A DNA stretch of 64,000 bases. It comes from Galbula dea. Its lineage: Eukaryota > Chordata > Aves > Piciformes > Galbulidae. This document shows, in pieces, positions 41,001 to 48,730 of this stretch. How positions within the stretch are numbered: the stretch's first letter is position 1; every line of letters starts with the position of its first letter. Below the pieces are notes generated by a model. The model did no database searches and was not told the origin of the DNA. It was given only the letters and a program-made list of their open reading frames with translations. The translations under genes and the position numbers were made by a program. Where the stretch lies: positions 4,552,220 through 4,616,219 of the forward strand of contig VWZX01001688.1 in the NCBI GenBank assembly GCA_013399015.1. Direction: 5' to 3'.

Positions 41001-44000
41001 CATGTGAATATTTTGATGCAGGCCCCAGAGAGGAGGAGTGTACCACTAGCAAGGGCTTAAAATATTGTAGTCTCTTAATGCTGTGTATCAATAGGTAATC
41101 TCCTTATCTGCTATGCTATCAAAATTTGCTTACTTGTGTTCTTGCTCAGATGAACATCCATCATTGCAACTTCTCACTGGTATTCATCAAGTTAGAACAA
41201 TTTAGATGCGTAAAACTACATGTGTTAACATTTTAACTGTTTCCATATAAATATTAGCATTTCCTCACTTGGTCCAAGGATAGAAGCCATAATGGCACTA
41301 ACAGTATATGTGATTTAAACTAATTAAAAACAGAGGCTCTTGCAATTTAATATATTGATTTTACCAGTGGGACTTAAATCTTTTATAACAAGTGTACACA
41401 GCTGCACCACTCGCCCACCGCCACTTTTAAACCTAATCCCTGCATTCCTCCTGACAATAACATGACAGGATCCACACATCCCAGTATTAGCCTTAACCCC
41501 AGTGACACTGCCAGAATGTATTAAACTAAAACATCACAGCGTCCTATTTAAAAGGAGCCCATCAACGGCGCTGACTAGGCTTTAATAGTTATAATCTTTT
41601 TTTTTAATTAATGTTTCCAACCACTTGTGTAACCTTCTCAGAAAACTCTCCCCCACACACCCAAAAATGAGTTTCAAGCTTATTTACAGACAAAAAAGTT
41701 AACGCCTGGTTTCATGCTGCCTGCTCAGAGGCCATTAAGCCTCCTTTGCCAAAGGGGCGAGAGGGGGATGCACACATACTCACAGAGGCACACAAGCACA
41801 TCGGACGGCGAGCAGAGCGCGGGTGGGAGCAGGTCCTGTACGCTTCACTTGTGCCTAACTCCTGTTACAAGCATCACAAGATCTGGCCATCAAGGCCTGT
41901 CTCCTTCAAAGCACTTTACAAGCTGTTGTGTTTTGGCTTTTAAACTGCAGTTCCCAGAGTGGGCTTCACCTCCCCAGGACAGCCTGTGTGGGAACGGAGC
42001 AGGGAGCCTGCTGCTGGGATAAACCCTCCGCAGAAGCGCGCGAGAGGATGGGGACAATTTCCACATGCTTTTTCCTTACATGAGGACATCTGTCCTTGGT
42101 TGCCCCATTCTCTGCTTCCACCTCAGCCCTACGGCAGATGTAAATAGTTCATGTTCTGTTCTGCCATTTTGCACCTGATAATTAGAATATTAATTAATTT
42201 CTCTCTAGACTAGGTCTGCACATTCAAATACACAGCCAGGGTGCTTCATACCTTTAGTTGCTGCAAGCTTGCTGCCTTAGCTAATCTTGATACCACCAAG
42301 TGTTGCATATATCCACACTGTCCAAAACAACTACAGGATGTACCTGTTCAGGCTTGAGAGCACAGAACAGCACAAGGTGGAGGAGAGAGAAGAAAAAAAA
42401 AAATAAATCCAAGAGTATGGCCTAATGTATAGACAAACCATGTGATCATGACCAGGCATCCAGGGCTAACATTTAATCTGCTTTGTTTCAAGTGGGAAAT
42501 ATGTGAAGATCAAATAAGTTCAAATCCAGGTCAAATATCCTTGAAAATCTTTGATTTATATAAGCAGGAAAATGAGGTCTAAAAGAAGTGATTATGAAAG
42601 GGTTACTAAAAACACAGCTGTACGCGCAGTCTTATATCTGAGGCTCTCCAAAGAAAAACTGTGTGACATCTATATTAACCTTTGGCTGTACACCAATGAA
42701 GGCCTGTAGTGAGCTGGAATGCAAGGCAGCCCCTTCCAAATTTTAACACAAGCCAGGTTACAGCTGCAAATGCCTGCAGCCCGTGCTCACTTTATAAAGT
42801 ATTCCCCGAAGGAAATTTTTTAACTGTTATAGAATCTTTTTCTAATACCCTACAGTGTTAAAGCCTGTTATTAAAGGGCAAAGAGATGGTTCTCTATGCC
42901 AAACACTTGTCAACAAAAAGGATAGCCAGATGGTATGAAATAAAAAGAAACTTGGGGGCTCTTCAGCTTCTTGATTTACATTAACAAAAGCCACTTTCAT
43001 GTGCTCCTTCCAAGAATGACTAATTTCCACACCCCCCCCCTTATTTTTGGCAGGATTAAACAATGTTGTTCATTTTATAATCAGCCACAAGACAAATTAA
43101 CAAATTGCATATCACTTGTGCCGACTCTCTTAAAAAATATTCTAAGCAAGTCTGTTTACCATGGCAAGATTACCCACATAAGGACAACTCGATTATTTTT
43201 AGAAGAGAGGGTCTAAATAATCTAGAGGATGTTTACTCCTTAGCTGCTGTTTATAAACTTGAAATTAAACTTGTGTAAAAAAAATGCTTTGCATTTTTTC
43301 AGTTCCTAAAACGGATCAGCTTGTAACTTGCACTTGGACAGGATGTGAAATGAAACTCCAAATACTGAAATTAAAGTAATAAATTTCATAAAATTAGCCA
43401 GTAATTAACTGACTAACTTAGTCAGACCACTGTGGACAAATTCTCTTTTAATTTACATGTAATTTCATTCTTGACACAAATCCATTCCCCATCCATCTTA
43501 GCACAGGTGTAAGCTAAGACAAAATGAAGCCTGTGAATTAACTGGTTATAAATCTAAATCTAATTAATAGTCAAGATTTTACAGTAACATAACATGCTCA
43601 GTATAAAGTTCCCTGCAACACAACCATGAAATGGAGCACCTGTATATTGATTCCTCCTTACCAATACCCAGTACAAATTCTCTGGAATAAATATACACAA
43701 TATAGAGACTATCTCCAGAGAAATCAATGTGTGGGGCTTTTGTTCTTGGGGGATTTTTTAGTGTGTAGCCCAGTAAATCCTGCAACATAAATCTTTTTTT
43801 TTTTTTGTAAATATCTTTTCCTCTAAAGCTCTACAACTAGAAAGATGAAGAATATGAATAAAGCAAAAACTGGTTTTGTAGATAAGCATTTGGAAGCCTG
43901 GAAAAACACATTTTATTTATTGAAATTTAAAAAGTATTATTTCCTCACTCCTCCATTCTAAGATGAAACTTTATTATGCTGTGACACTTCCTCATTGTGA

Positions 44001-47000
44001 TGGCTCTAGTATAGTAATAAAAGCCTACCTGTGAAATGCAATGCTCACAGAGTATCTCTTACAAAACTAGGACACAGTTTACTACAGTCTGCATTTAGCA
44101 ATTCAGCTCTGCTTCAAAAGGGATCATTGTAGAAAGTCTCCCAAAAAATATCAGTTCTGCAACAGATCTTCTAATTTTCCCTCAGTGCCACAGAAAACTG
44201 TACATATCAAAGCAGGTGTTGTATTTGACTATATACAGGAGTGAGTGGCTGGTCTAATTCATTAAACCATCCATAAACAAGCCTGCCTTTGTCCCATAAA
44301 GATGAAAGACCAATGACTATAATGGGATGAAAGGTGTGCACAGGGATGAAGAAAGCTGTTACAGATCTATGTCCTTTTTAAACTCGTCCTGGCATGCACT
44401 GTTGACAAGGGAACAAAACAGCGCAGATAAACCTCCAAAAGGCAGATATTACCTGCCTTGCTGCTAATAGTACCACCTGTCCTTCTTAAAAATGCTGGAT
44501 TTTGCCTGAGCTATTCCTACACACTGACAGCAATTAAATAAAATGATAGTGTTTTGCATAAAGAACACTTTAGGATTTCTAAGCTGATTATGAAATCTAG
44601 CAGGTCGAAATGAATTAATATATCCACTATAGTCATCACATCAGGACATCGACTATGGATTATGTACAGTTTATACAGGTAAAACCTGCTCTATAAGAAG
44701 GTTTGATGCAGAAACAGCCATATCCAAAATGTAATTTTTATTTCACATTTGATGGATCGATTCCACTCCTTTGTATCCAAAATAATCAGGTCCCTAATTA
44801 TATTAATTTCTTTCATGTAAAAATGTCCTGGACTGCAAAGGTGACTTTTGCTCACATAGGAATCACAGGATGGGAGCACTGCAATTCACTGATGAAAGCC
44901 ACACAGTAAATAACTACACTCGAGGAGCAGAGCTGCTTCCCCAGAGCTACACGCCTTTTCATTAGGTACTTACATGTTTCATAAAGGTTCTCTCCCTCTA
45001 TCGCAATGGAAAGAGAAGTGTAAATTTCGCTATCGTTATTTCAACATCCTTTGTCTTGTCTTTGGGACTCTCCCTGTGCTCTAGTTAGTTGCACGTAGGG
45101 CAGGACCCAAGAACTACAGAGAACAATGTTAGCAAGATCACTCCTATCTCTAAAGTCAAATATTTGATGGCATTGGCACTTTTGGCTGCTCAAATATTTG
45201 ATTTTAAATGTATCATTGCTGATCGGCTTAAATATCCAGCAGCGATTAGGCAAACACTGCTAATTCTAAATGGGAAGCACCAGTGCTCTCAAAGAACACA
45301 GCCCCCAGGCCAGATGTAATTCAGAGCTTCCCCCTGTGACACCAATGGTGGTTAATAAGGAGGTGCAGCTCATACAGACTAGAGATCTCCCAGAGCATCC
45401 TGTGTCTCCCTCTCCCGCAAGAACTGTGCTGGGATGGCTACTGTATCTAACAATTATTAACATGTGTCACAGAGCCTTTACAGCTGCTGATCTTTTTTCA
45501 GTTAGCTAAAGCGCTGCGATTAGAGAACTGGTGATTTAGCTGGGGATTTAATCTTTGTCGCCTCTGAAGTTCCAGACAGTGGAAGTGTCCAGAACAGTGA
45601 CATCCATAAAAATGTTTACGGATTTACTGACAATGGGGGTTACGTGCCAGAGGTGGGCTCCTCTTGCTGTTTGCTTTGTTTGGGACAAAGTTTGAGTTGA
45701 TCTTGTTTTGGAAATACTGTTTGGATCCTGCCTTGAGTCTAGAGGCACCCAGTCTGTACGTGTGGTGGTTTCAGAGCTGCACATGATGAGGTCTAAAAAT
45801 GGATAGAGTCAACCAGGTCTATAATTATATATTTAAAATAGAATGCTCATCCTGACTGTTTTACTCAAATCCAGCCAAGTCAGTCCACACGGCTGTGCAA
45901 TCTATAGCAAGCAAACAGAAATCAGATTGGGCCATGGTATCCAATTAGAGGCCTAGTGAGCCGCATACAAAGCGTGCCAACTTCGGCATCATTTGCATAA
46001 ACCCATCCACATGTGCTTGTGAAAAGAGGCAAGTCAGCTGCATCAGCTGGGGTCAACAGAAAAAGCTGCAGGAGTAAATAAGGATTTACTGTGGAATCTC
46101 TCCCAAGCCATTAGGAAAACATGTGCAAGCAGTTCGGCTCCTTCAGCTGAGGGAGATCAGCGCTGGGATGGCACAGGGATGTCCCTGGGAACTACCCATC
46201 TGGGGAGCCCTGGTGGCTCTGCGTCCCGGTGCTGGGGGTTGTGCCAGGACCCATGGTCCTGCCTGGGTATTATGTCTTCCTTGGTGGTATGGGATTCGGA
46301 AAAGACCTGCAAATTGTCCTGTCCAACTCCTACCTGCAACTCCAATTCCTGAGGCACTATGAAAGGGTGTGAAAGGGAGAAGACAACCAAGAGCTTAGTG
46401 TGTTGGCTTGCTGATGGCGCGTGGTGAGAACTTGTGGCTGTCCAAATGCTGTGATGGAAAGTCAGAGCCCTCTCCTTGTTGGTGCCACCTAATTACCACC
46501 CGGCAGCGCAGCTGCCTTTCCAAGGGCCACCACCTGCCCTTCCCCACCCAAGTGGGCTGCCACCCTCCCCGATCCGCTGTGGACACAGCTCCCTACCGGG
46601 GCCACCTGTGCCACTGGCCCCCGTCCTCCCGCTGGTGGACAGGACCATGCTCCAACCTCCCTCGCAGCACGATTCCCCTGCCCGGTCATCCCGGAGACAG
46701 CCCCGGGGCTTTTCGCCGAGTGCAGGCAACTCACCCAAGTTGACGAAGCTCATGACCATGTCAGCCTCGGTGAGGAAGTTGCTGTCCTGCAGGCTGGCCA
46801 GGGGCGGCCCCTGGGTGCTGAAGATGGGCTTGTAGGGGTAGGAGAAGCCCAAGCCCTCGCCCTCCTCAGCGGCTGCCCCCGCCGCCCCCTCCTCCACCGA
46901 CATGGCATTGTAGAGGTCCAGCATGAACATGGGGGCCGAGTTGTGCTTGCCGTGGAGGTGGGGCCGCGGGCGGTGCGGCAGGCCGAGGATGGAGAGGATC

Positions 47001-47173
47001 TCCCGCTGCATCTCGCGGCGCTCGGGCCCGCGCAGCCGCCGGTGGATGAAGCTGGAGTGCACCTCGTTGTCCACCGTGAAGTCGGCGAGGACGCAGCGCA
47101 GCCAGAGGGCGGGAGCGGCGGCGCCCAGCACCAGCAGCCAGGAGGCGGGCTGCCCACGACCCGCCGCCGGCAT
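2965..47173 (-). CDS. BMP7: Bone morphogenetic protein 7, complete seven-exon gene
   Basis: Secreted TGF-beta superfamily ligand (OP-1), acting as a disulfide-linked dimer on BMP type I/II receptors to activate SMAD1/5/8(9). Joined exons are 47173-46735, 22811-22619, 11938-11790, 7013-6816, 5191-5115, 4506-4396 and 3114-2965, giving 1317 bases, an exact multiple of three (438 residues plus stop). Predicted parts: signal peptide about 1-30, prodomain 31-299, convertase site RSIR 296-299, mature chain 300-438. Cystine-knot cysteines are 337, 366, 370, 402, 403, 435 and 437. By family rule 402 makes the interchain bond. N-glycosylation sequons lie at 194, 309, 328 and 379. The human protein is 431 residues; the extra seven lie in the signal peptide and an Ala/Glu/Gly stretch of the prodomain. 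BMP5 and BMP6 are excluded by the BMP7-type sequences SYMNATNH and HFINPETV and the ending RACGCH. The gene looks intact. Confidence 0.98.
3115..4395 (-). other. BMP7: BMP7 intron 6
   Basis: 1281 bases, GTAGGT...CCCCAG. The stretch 3400-4150 is fairly GC-rich and stays open in several frames on both strands, but none resembles a known protein. I see no repeat or RNA gene in it. Confidence 0.9.
4396..4506 (-). CDS. BMP7: BMP7 coding exon 6: cystine-knot core
   Basis: 111 bases, residues 353-389, phase 0 at both ends. It encodes DWIIAPEGYAAYYCEGEC with knot cysteines 366 and 370, then AFPLNSYMNATNHAIVQTL with the sequon at 379. The SYMNATNH stretch is BMP7-type; BMP5 has AHMNATNH here. The acceptor ends TTTAATGAAG|GAC, with A at -3 and the pyrimidine run set back, so it is weaker than usual. 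The donor is CTG|GTAGGT. Confidence 0.97.
4507..5114 (-). other. BMP7: BMP7 intron 5
   Basis: 608 bases, GTAAGG...GAAG. It contains a 29-base A run (U run in the transcript) close to its 5' end and otherwise nothing recognisable. Confidence 0.9.
5008..5036. repeat. A29 homopolymer (U29 in the BMP7 transcript)
   Basis: 29 uninterrupted As on the plus strand, starting 78 bases into intron 5 as transcribed. I see no target-site duplication or retroposed body beside it, so it reads as a plain homopolymer. Its length may be uncertain in the assembly. Confidence 0.95.
5115..5191 (-). CDS. BMP7: BMP7 coding exon 5: start of the cystine-knot domain
   Basis: 77 bases, residues 327-352. The acceptor is CCCTTGCAG|AG and the donor CAG|GTAAGG, both strong. 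It encodes ENSSSDQRQACKKHELYVSF followed by RDLGWQ. This includes the sequon at 328, the first knot cysteine (337) and the start of the finger that carries the tryptophans contacting the type I receptor in this family. Confidence 0.97.
5192..6815 (-). other. BMP7: BMP7 intron 4
   Basis: 1624 bases, with a weak GTACAG donor and a good TTGCAG acceptor. The sequence is ordinary AT-rich DNA with an 11-12 base T run near 5409. I see no gene, repeat family or hairpin of note. Confidence 0.9.
6816..7013 (-). CDS. BMP7: BMP7 coding exon 4: convertase site and N-terminal arm of the mature ligand
   Basis: 198 bases, residues 261-327, entered and left in phase 1, so it is symmetric (66 codons' worth). 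It encodes the end of the prodomain (PQNKQPFTVAFFKATEVHL), the RSIR cleavage site at 296-299 and the basic mature N-terminus STGGKQRSQNRSKTPKNQEA. The sequon NRS is at 309. The acceptor ends TTCTTAAG|GAC. The donor is G|GTACAG, which lacks the usual G at +5, so it is a weak site. From my memory of the human protein, the mature arm here differs at four places: G303, F320, V322 and S323. Confidence 0.97.
7014..11789 (-). other. BMP7: BMP7 intron 3
   Basis: 4776 bases, GTGAGTG...TTAAG. Apart from a 20-base tandem duplication at 7971-8010, I recognise nothing in it. Composition is even and AT-rich. Confidence 0.9.
7971..8010. repeat. Two-copy 20-base tandem repeat
   Basis: Copies at 7971-7990 and 7991-8010 match at 18 of 20 bases (unit TCCTTATCCTACTATCCTAC). 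It is a small local duplication inside intron 3. Confidence 0.9.
11790..11938 (-). CDS. BMP7: BMP7 coding exon 3: prodomain
   Basis: 149 bases, residues 211-261 with split codons. The acceptor is a T-rich tract ending TTTTCCAG|GG and the donor is G|GTGAGTG. The translation starts DSDLFLLDSRT and carries the family segments GWLVFDITATSNHWVVNP and NLGLQLSVE. It ends VEGIDG, where human BMP7 has VETLDG. Confidence 0.97.
15185..15290 (-). repeat. MIR-like ancient SINE remnant
   Basis: The stretch begins with a CTCATTTTACAG-AAA-like string followed by a GGGACATGG...TTA...AGTTACATA pattern. This is the reverse-complement signature of the MIR 3' half, in order but heavily decayed. Limits are approximate. 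Confidence 0.35.
18512..18572. repeat. Palindrome-core dispersed repeat, copy D
   Basis: Contains CTTGATTCTCCTCAGTAAC, AATGACTTCAAAGGGATTGG and GAATTACTTCAC in the same order as the copies at 23911-23976 and 40208-40274. It is decayed, and the family name is unknown to me. Confidence 0.45.
22619..22811 (-). CDS. BMP7: BMP7 coding exon 2: prodomain
   Basis: 193 bases, residues 147-211 with split codons at both ends (phase 1 in, phase 2 out). The acceptor is a good pyrimidine tract ending TTTCAG and the donor is AG|GTGAGT. It encodes the strongly conserved prodomain segment EFRFDLSRIPEGEAVTAAEF and the sequon DNET (N194). It reads FHHQRCHYREF where human BMP7 has FFHPRYHHREF, so residue 158 is a cysteine not present in the human protein. 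Confidence 0.97.
23700..23836 (-). repeat. MIR-like tRNA-derived SINE remnant
   Basis: The plus strand shows, in order, CAGAGGTCACACCACAGGA, GAGCTGAGATTTGAACCAGG, GTCCCAGTCC and TGTCCACTTGACC. That is the reverse complement of the MIR core and tRNA-related head (GGTCACAC..GATTTGAACC..CAGTCC..CCACT). It is the best-preserved SINE remnant in the window, still clearly old. Confidence 0.6.
23911..23976. repeat. Palindrome-core dispersed repeat, copy B
   Basis: Reads TGATTCTCTTCTGGCAGCC, a doubled GTAAATCCATTG/GTGTAAATCC, then CATTGACTTAAATGGAATTA and CTCCTGA. It has the same order of pieces as the copies in introns 1 and 2. Confidence 0.5.
29785..29870 (-). repeat. Possible MIR-like remnant
   Basis: CCCATTTTACAGCTGGGCAA followed by GGTGACTG...GCACAGCAAATTCAGAG resembles the reversed 3' half of MIR. 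It is weak and short. Confidence 0.3.
35427..35446. repeat. (AT)10 microsatellite after a short (AC) run
   Basis: Twenty bases of perfect AT dinucleotide, preceded by ACACAC. Confidence 0.95.
40208..40274. repeat. Palindrome-core dispersed repeat, copy A
   Basis: The centre is an 18-base hairpin-capable palindrome TCCACTGACTTCAGTGGA (40226-40243, 8-bp arms, 2-base loop), followed by ATTATTCCAG and GGAATTTGGCCCCGCAG. It is the cleanest copy of the family. Confidence 0.5.
40632..40700. repeat. Palindrome-core dispersed repeat, copy C
   Basis: Begins TTGGCCCAATTCTCTTCTGA, then GTGCTAGTGTAAATCAAGAG and GGGAATTACTTTGG. The TTTGGCCC end is inverted relative to copy A, only 360 bases away. Confidence 0.4.
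41740..42050. promoter_or_regulatory. CpG-bearing patch inside intron 1, possible regulatory element
   Basis: In an intron that is nearly free of CpG, about a dozen CpGs fall in two small clusters (near 41757-41850 and 41995-42045), including CGGACGGCGAGC and GAAGCGCGCGAGAGG. It lies about 5 kb downstream of exon 1. It could be an internal promoter or enhancer, or a relic of GC-biased conversion. Confidence 0.25.
45156..45202. promoter_or_regulatory. Two identical 12-bp palindromes 34 bases apart in intron 1
   Basis: TCAAATATTTGAT occurs at 45156-45168 and again at 45190-45202. Each contains the perfect palindrome TCAAATATTTGA. The spacing is close to three helical turns, so both face the same side of the helix. 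This suggests a site for a dimeric DNA-binding factor; the factor is unknown. Confidence 0.35.
45860..46060. promoter_or_regulatory. Motif-rich stretch near exon 1, candidate enhancer
   Basis: Within 200 bases are CAATCTATAG, ATTGGGCCATGG, CCAATTAGAG (homeodomain-type), a perfect octamer ATTTGCAT (45991-45998) and CAGCTGCATCAGCTG-like E-boxes. It lies about 0.7-0.9 kb downstream of the exon 1 donor. Motif density alone is weak evidence, and exact octamers occur elsewhere in the window. Confidence 0.25.
46735..47173 (-). CDS. BMP7: BMP7 coding exon 1: signal peptide and start of prodomain
   Basis: Encodes residues 1-146 and the first base of codon 147. The start ATG is at 47173-47171 with G at -3. 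It is chosen because it gives a 30-residue signal peptide with a hydrophobic core (WLLVLGAAAPALWL) and a cleavage site after VLA before DFTVDNEV, matching the family's usual length. The family hallmarks FIHRRLRGPERREMQREIL and MFMLDLYNAM follow. Residues 97-109 form an Ala/Glu/Gly-rich stretch longer than in human BMP7. The donor is G|GTGAGT (phase 1). The frame upstream of the ATG stays open into an N gap 44 bases away, so an extra upstream start cannot be formally excluded. The exon is GC- and CpG-rich. Confidence 0.97.
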
Positions 47174-47217
47174 CGCGGCTCGGCTGCGGCGGCAGCTGCG
47201 GAGGGGCGGCGCAGGGG

Positions 47218-47291
47218 NNNNNNNNNNNNNNNNNNNNNNNNNNNNNNNNNNNNNNNNNNNNNNNNNNNNNNNNNNNNNNNNNNNNNNNNNN
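47218..47291. other. Assembly gap (74 N)
   Basis: A run of N in the GC-rich 5' UTR/promoter, 44 bases upstream of the BMP7 start codon. The true length is unknown. Confidence 1.
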
Positions 47292-47310
47292 GCACGGCAG
47301 CGGCGGAGCA

Positions 47311-47332
47311 GTGTGTGTGTCTGTGTGTGTGT
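47311..47332. repeat. GT microsatellite in the BMP7 5' UTR/promoter
   Basis: Two (GT/TG)5 blocks joined by one C, read as CA repeats in the gene's direction, beside the N gap. Confidence 0.9.
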
Positions 47333-48316
47333 TTGCAGTGCTAAGCGGAGGAGAGGCAGCGGGAGGTTGTCTCTGGTGGGAGGAGCAGGCTGCAGAGAGA
47401 GAACCCGAGAGCTCTCGCTCGCCCGCTCGCTCCCAACCGCCCGGGAGAGAAAATTCCCGGAGACTACTGCCTAGAGGAGGAAGGTCTTGATCAGGTTGCT
47501 TTTCAGGATGTTTGTGGAGGCTGCTGGCTTGGGGGAAGAAGGTGAGCCGGTCCCAAGTGCTCCAATTAACGTGAGCGTAATTAAGGAGAAGACACCCTGG
47601 GAGGGAGGTTCATGTGTAAACCCAAACTCCCACAGAGTTGATAGATGCAAGTGTATGTCTGTCTGCACAAACATGCATACTCGGGCGTGCTTTTTTTCCC
47701 TCCACTTCCACCCTTTTTTCTTTAAAGCAGTAACGATGGGGAGAGGCTGTCCAGGACAAAACCAACAGCACTGAATTATTTAAAAAGGGATGATTATATA
47801 TTCACGCACGTAGGCAAGTTCGTCTGTGCGCAGAGAGCCCCGGGTCACTTTTTCCAGCTGGCAGCAGGGAGAGTTACTGGAGAAGCGTTAGAAGTCCGAG
47901 GGGGAAGTTATCGCATAAGGGTTGTAAAACCAACAGCGTTTACTTGGAGTGGAACCATCAACCTGTGCACACGCGTGCTTGATGCCATGACATCCCACTC
48001 TCACCTTCCCCTTTCCTTCTGCTCTCTGATACATGCCTTTTTGAAATACTCTCTAGAGATGGATTGTCAGCTTTTTAAAGCAGTGACTTTTTTTTTTTTT
48101 TAAACTCAGTGGGTGTAACACCAACAGTAACAGAGCCCCATTCCTGATTAGTCCAGGTAGACGTCTACTGCAACAGCGAATAATAATAGTCTCAGAAAAC
48201 AAATACAGACTACTGCTTCCCAAGTCTTACTTGGAAAGCAAGGGGAAGGCAGGATGAAAGGGTTTATCTGGGTCACTGAATCCAGCCCAAGGTAATTTCA
48301 GAAACCACATATCACC

Positions 48317-48333
48317 ATATATATATATATATA
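48317..48333. repeat. (AT)8 microsatellite
   Basis: Seventeen bases of perfect alternating AT upstream of BMP7. Confidence 0.95.
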
Positions 48334-48639
48334 CACTAAGTTTATGCTGACATTAAGATTTGCTGCTTAGGCAAAGGAGAAAGAAGAGGGGCAAGGGATA
48401 AAGGAGATCAGCATTGTTTTTTTCATAGATTGTTCATCTAATGTTTCCAGACAAGCAAAATCCAGTAGCATCCAGCACCAGATCCTGCATTGATTCTGGA
48501 AACTACTATTCAGCACTTTTTTTAGCTCTCTATGTTCAAAATCCTTGTGTGAATGCAGGTAACTTGTCAAAAGAGCTGCATGGGAAACACATTGAGTGAT
48601 TTAGTGTGTTTGTATGCATGCATGTGCACCTCTTAATAA

Positions 48640-48730
48640 CAGGGAAACTGAGGCATGACATCAAAATGACTCACAGAGCTATTGAAATAGTGGTGGAACC
48701 AGCATTAAACTCCTAGCCGAGTCCTAACAC
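48640..48730 (-). repeat. MIR-like ancient SINE remnant
   Basis: CAGGGAAACTGAGGCATGAC, then AATGACTCACAGAGCTA, then AGTGGTGGAACCAGCATTAA follow the reversed MIR order (GGAAACTGAGGCA..GTGACTTGCC..CACAGCTAG..GTGG..GAACC). Confidence 0.55.

Larger units (their letters stand above)
22812..46734 (-). other. BMP7: BMP7 intron 1
   Basis: 23923 bases, GTGAGTTG...TTTCAG, the largest intron. It contains MIR-like remnants (best at 23700-23836), palindrome-core repeats (23911-23976, 40208-40274, 40632-40700), an (AT)10 run at 35427-35446, a CpG-bearing patch at 41740-42050, the paired 12-bp palindromes at 45156-45202 and a motif-rich stretch at 45860-46060. Large first introns of developmental genes often carry enhancers, but nothing here proves one. 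The remaining sequence shows no exon, gene or recent mobile element that I can recognise. Confidence 0.9.
46560..47480 (-). promoter_or_regulatory. BMP7: CpG island and promoter region of BMP7
   Basis: CpG-dense, GC-rich block covering exon 1, the N gap and about 190 bases upstream, in sharp contrast to the AT-rich surroundings. No TATA box is seen at a sensible distance, in keeping with a CpG-island promoter. The transcription start cannot be placed. The 5' UTR begins somewhere at or beyond 47174 and includes the missing sequence. Confidence 0.7.

Noticed and set aside
45991..45998. POU octamer ATTTGCAT taken alone as a regulatory site
   Set aside because: Exact octamers also occur near 22584, 34182 and 50883, so a single one carries little weight; kept only as part of a cluster.
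46408..46835. Plus-strand proline-rich open frames near exon 1
   Set aside because: They are antisense shadows of the GC-rich exon 1 and CpG island.
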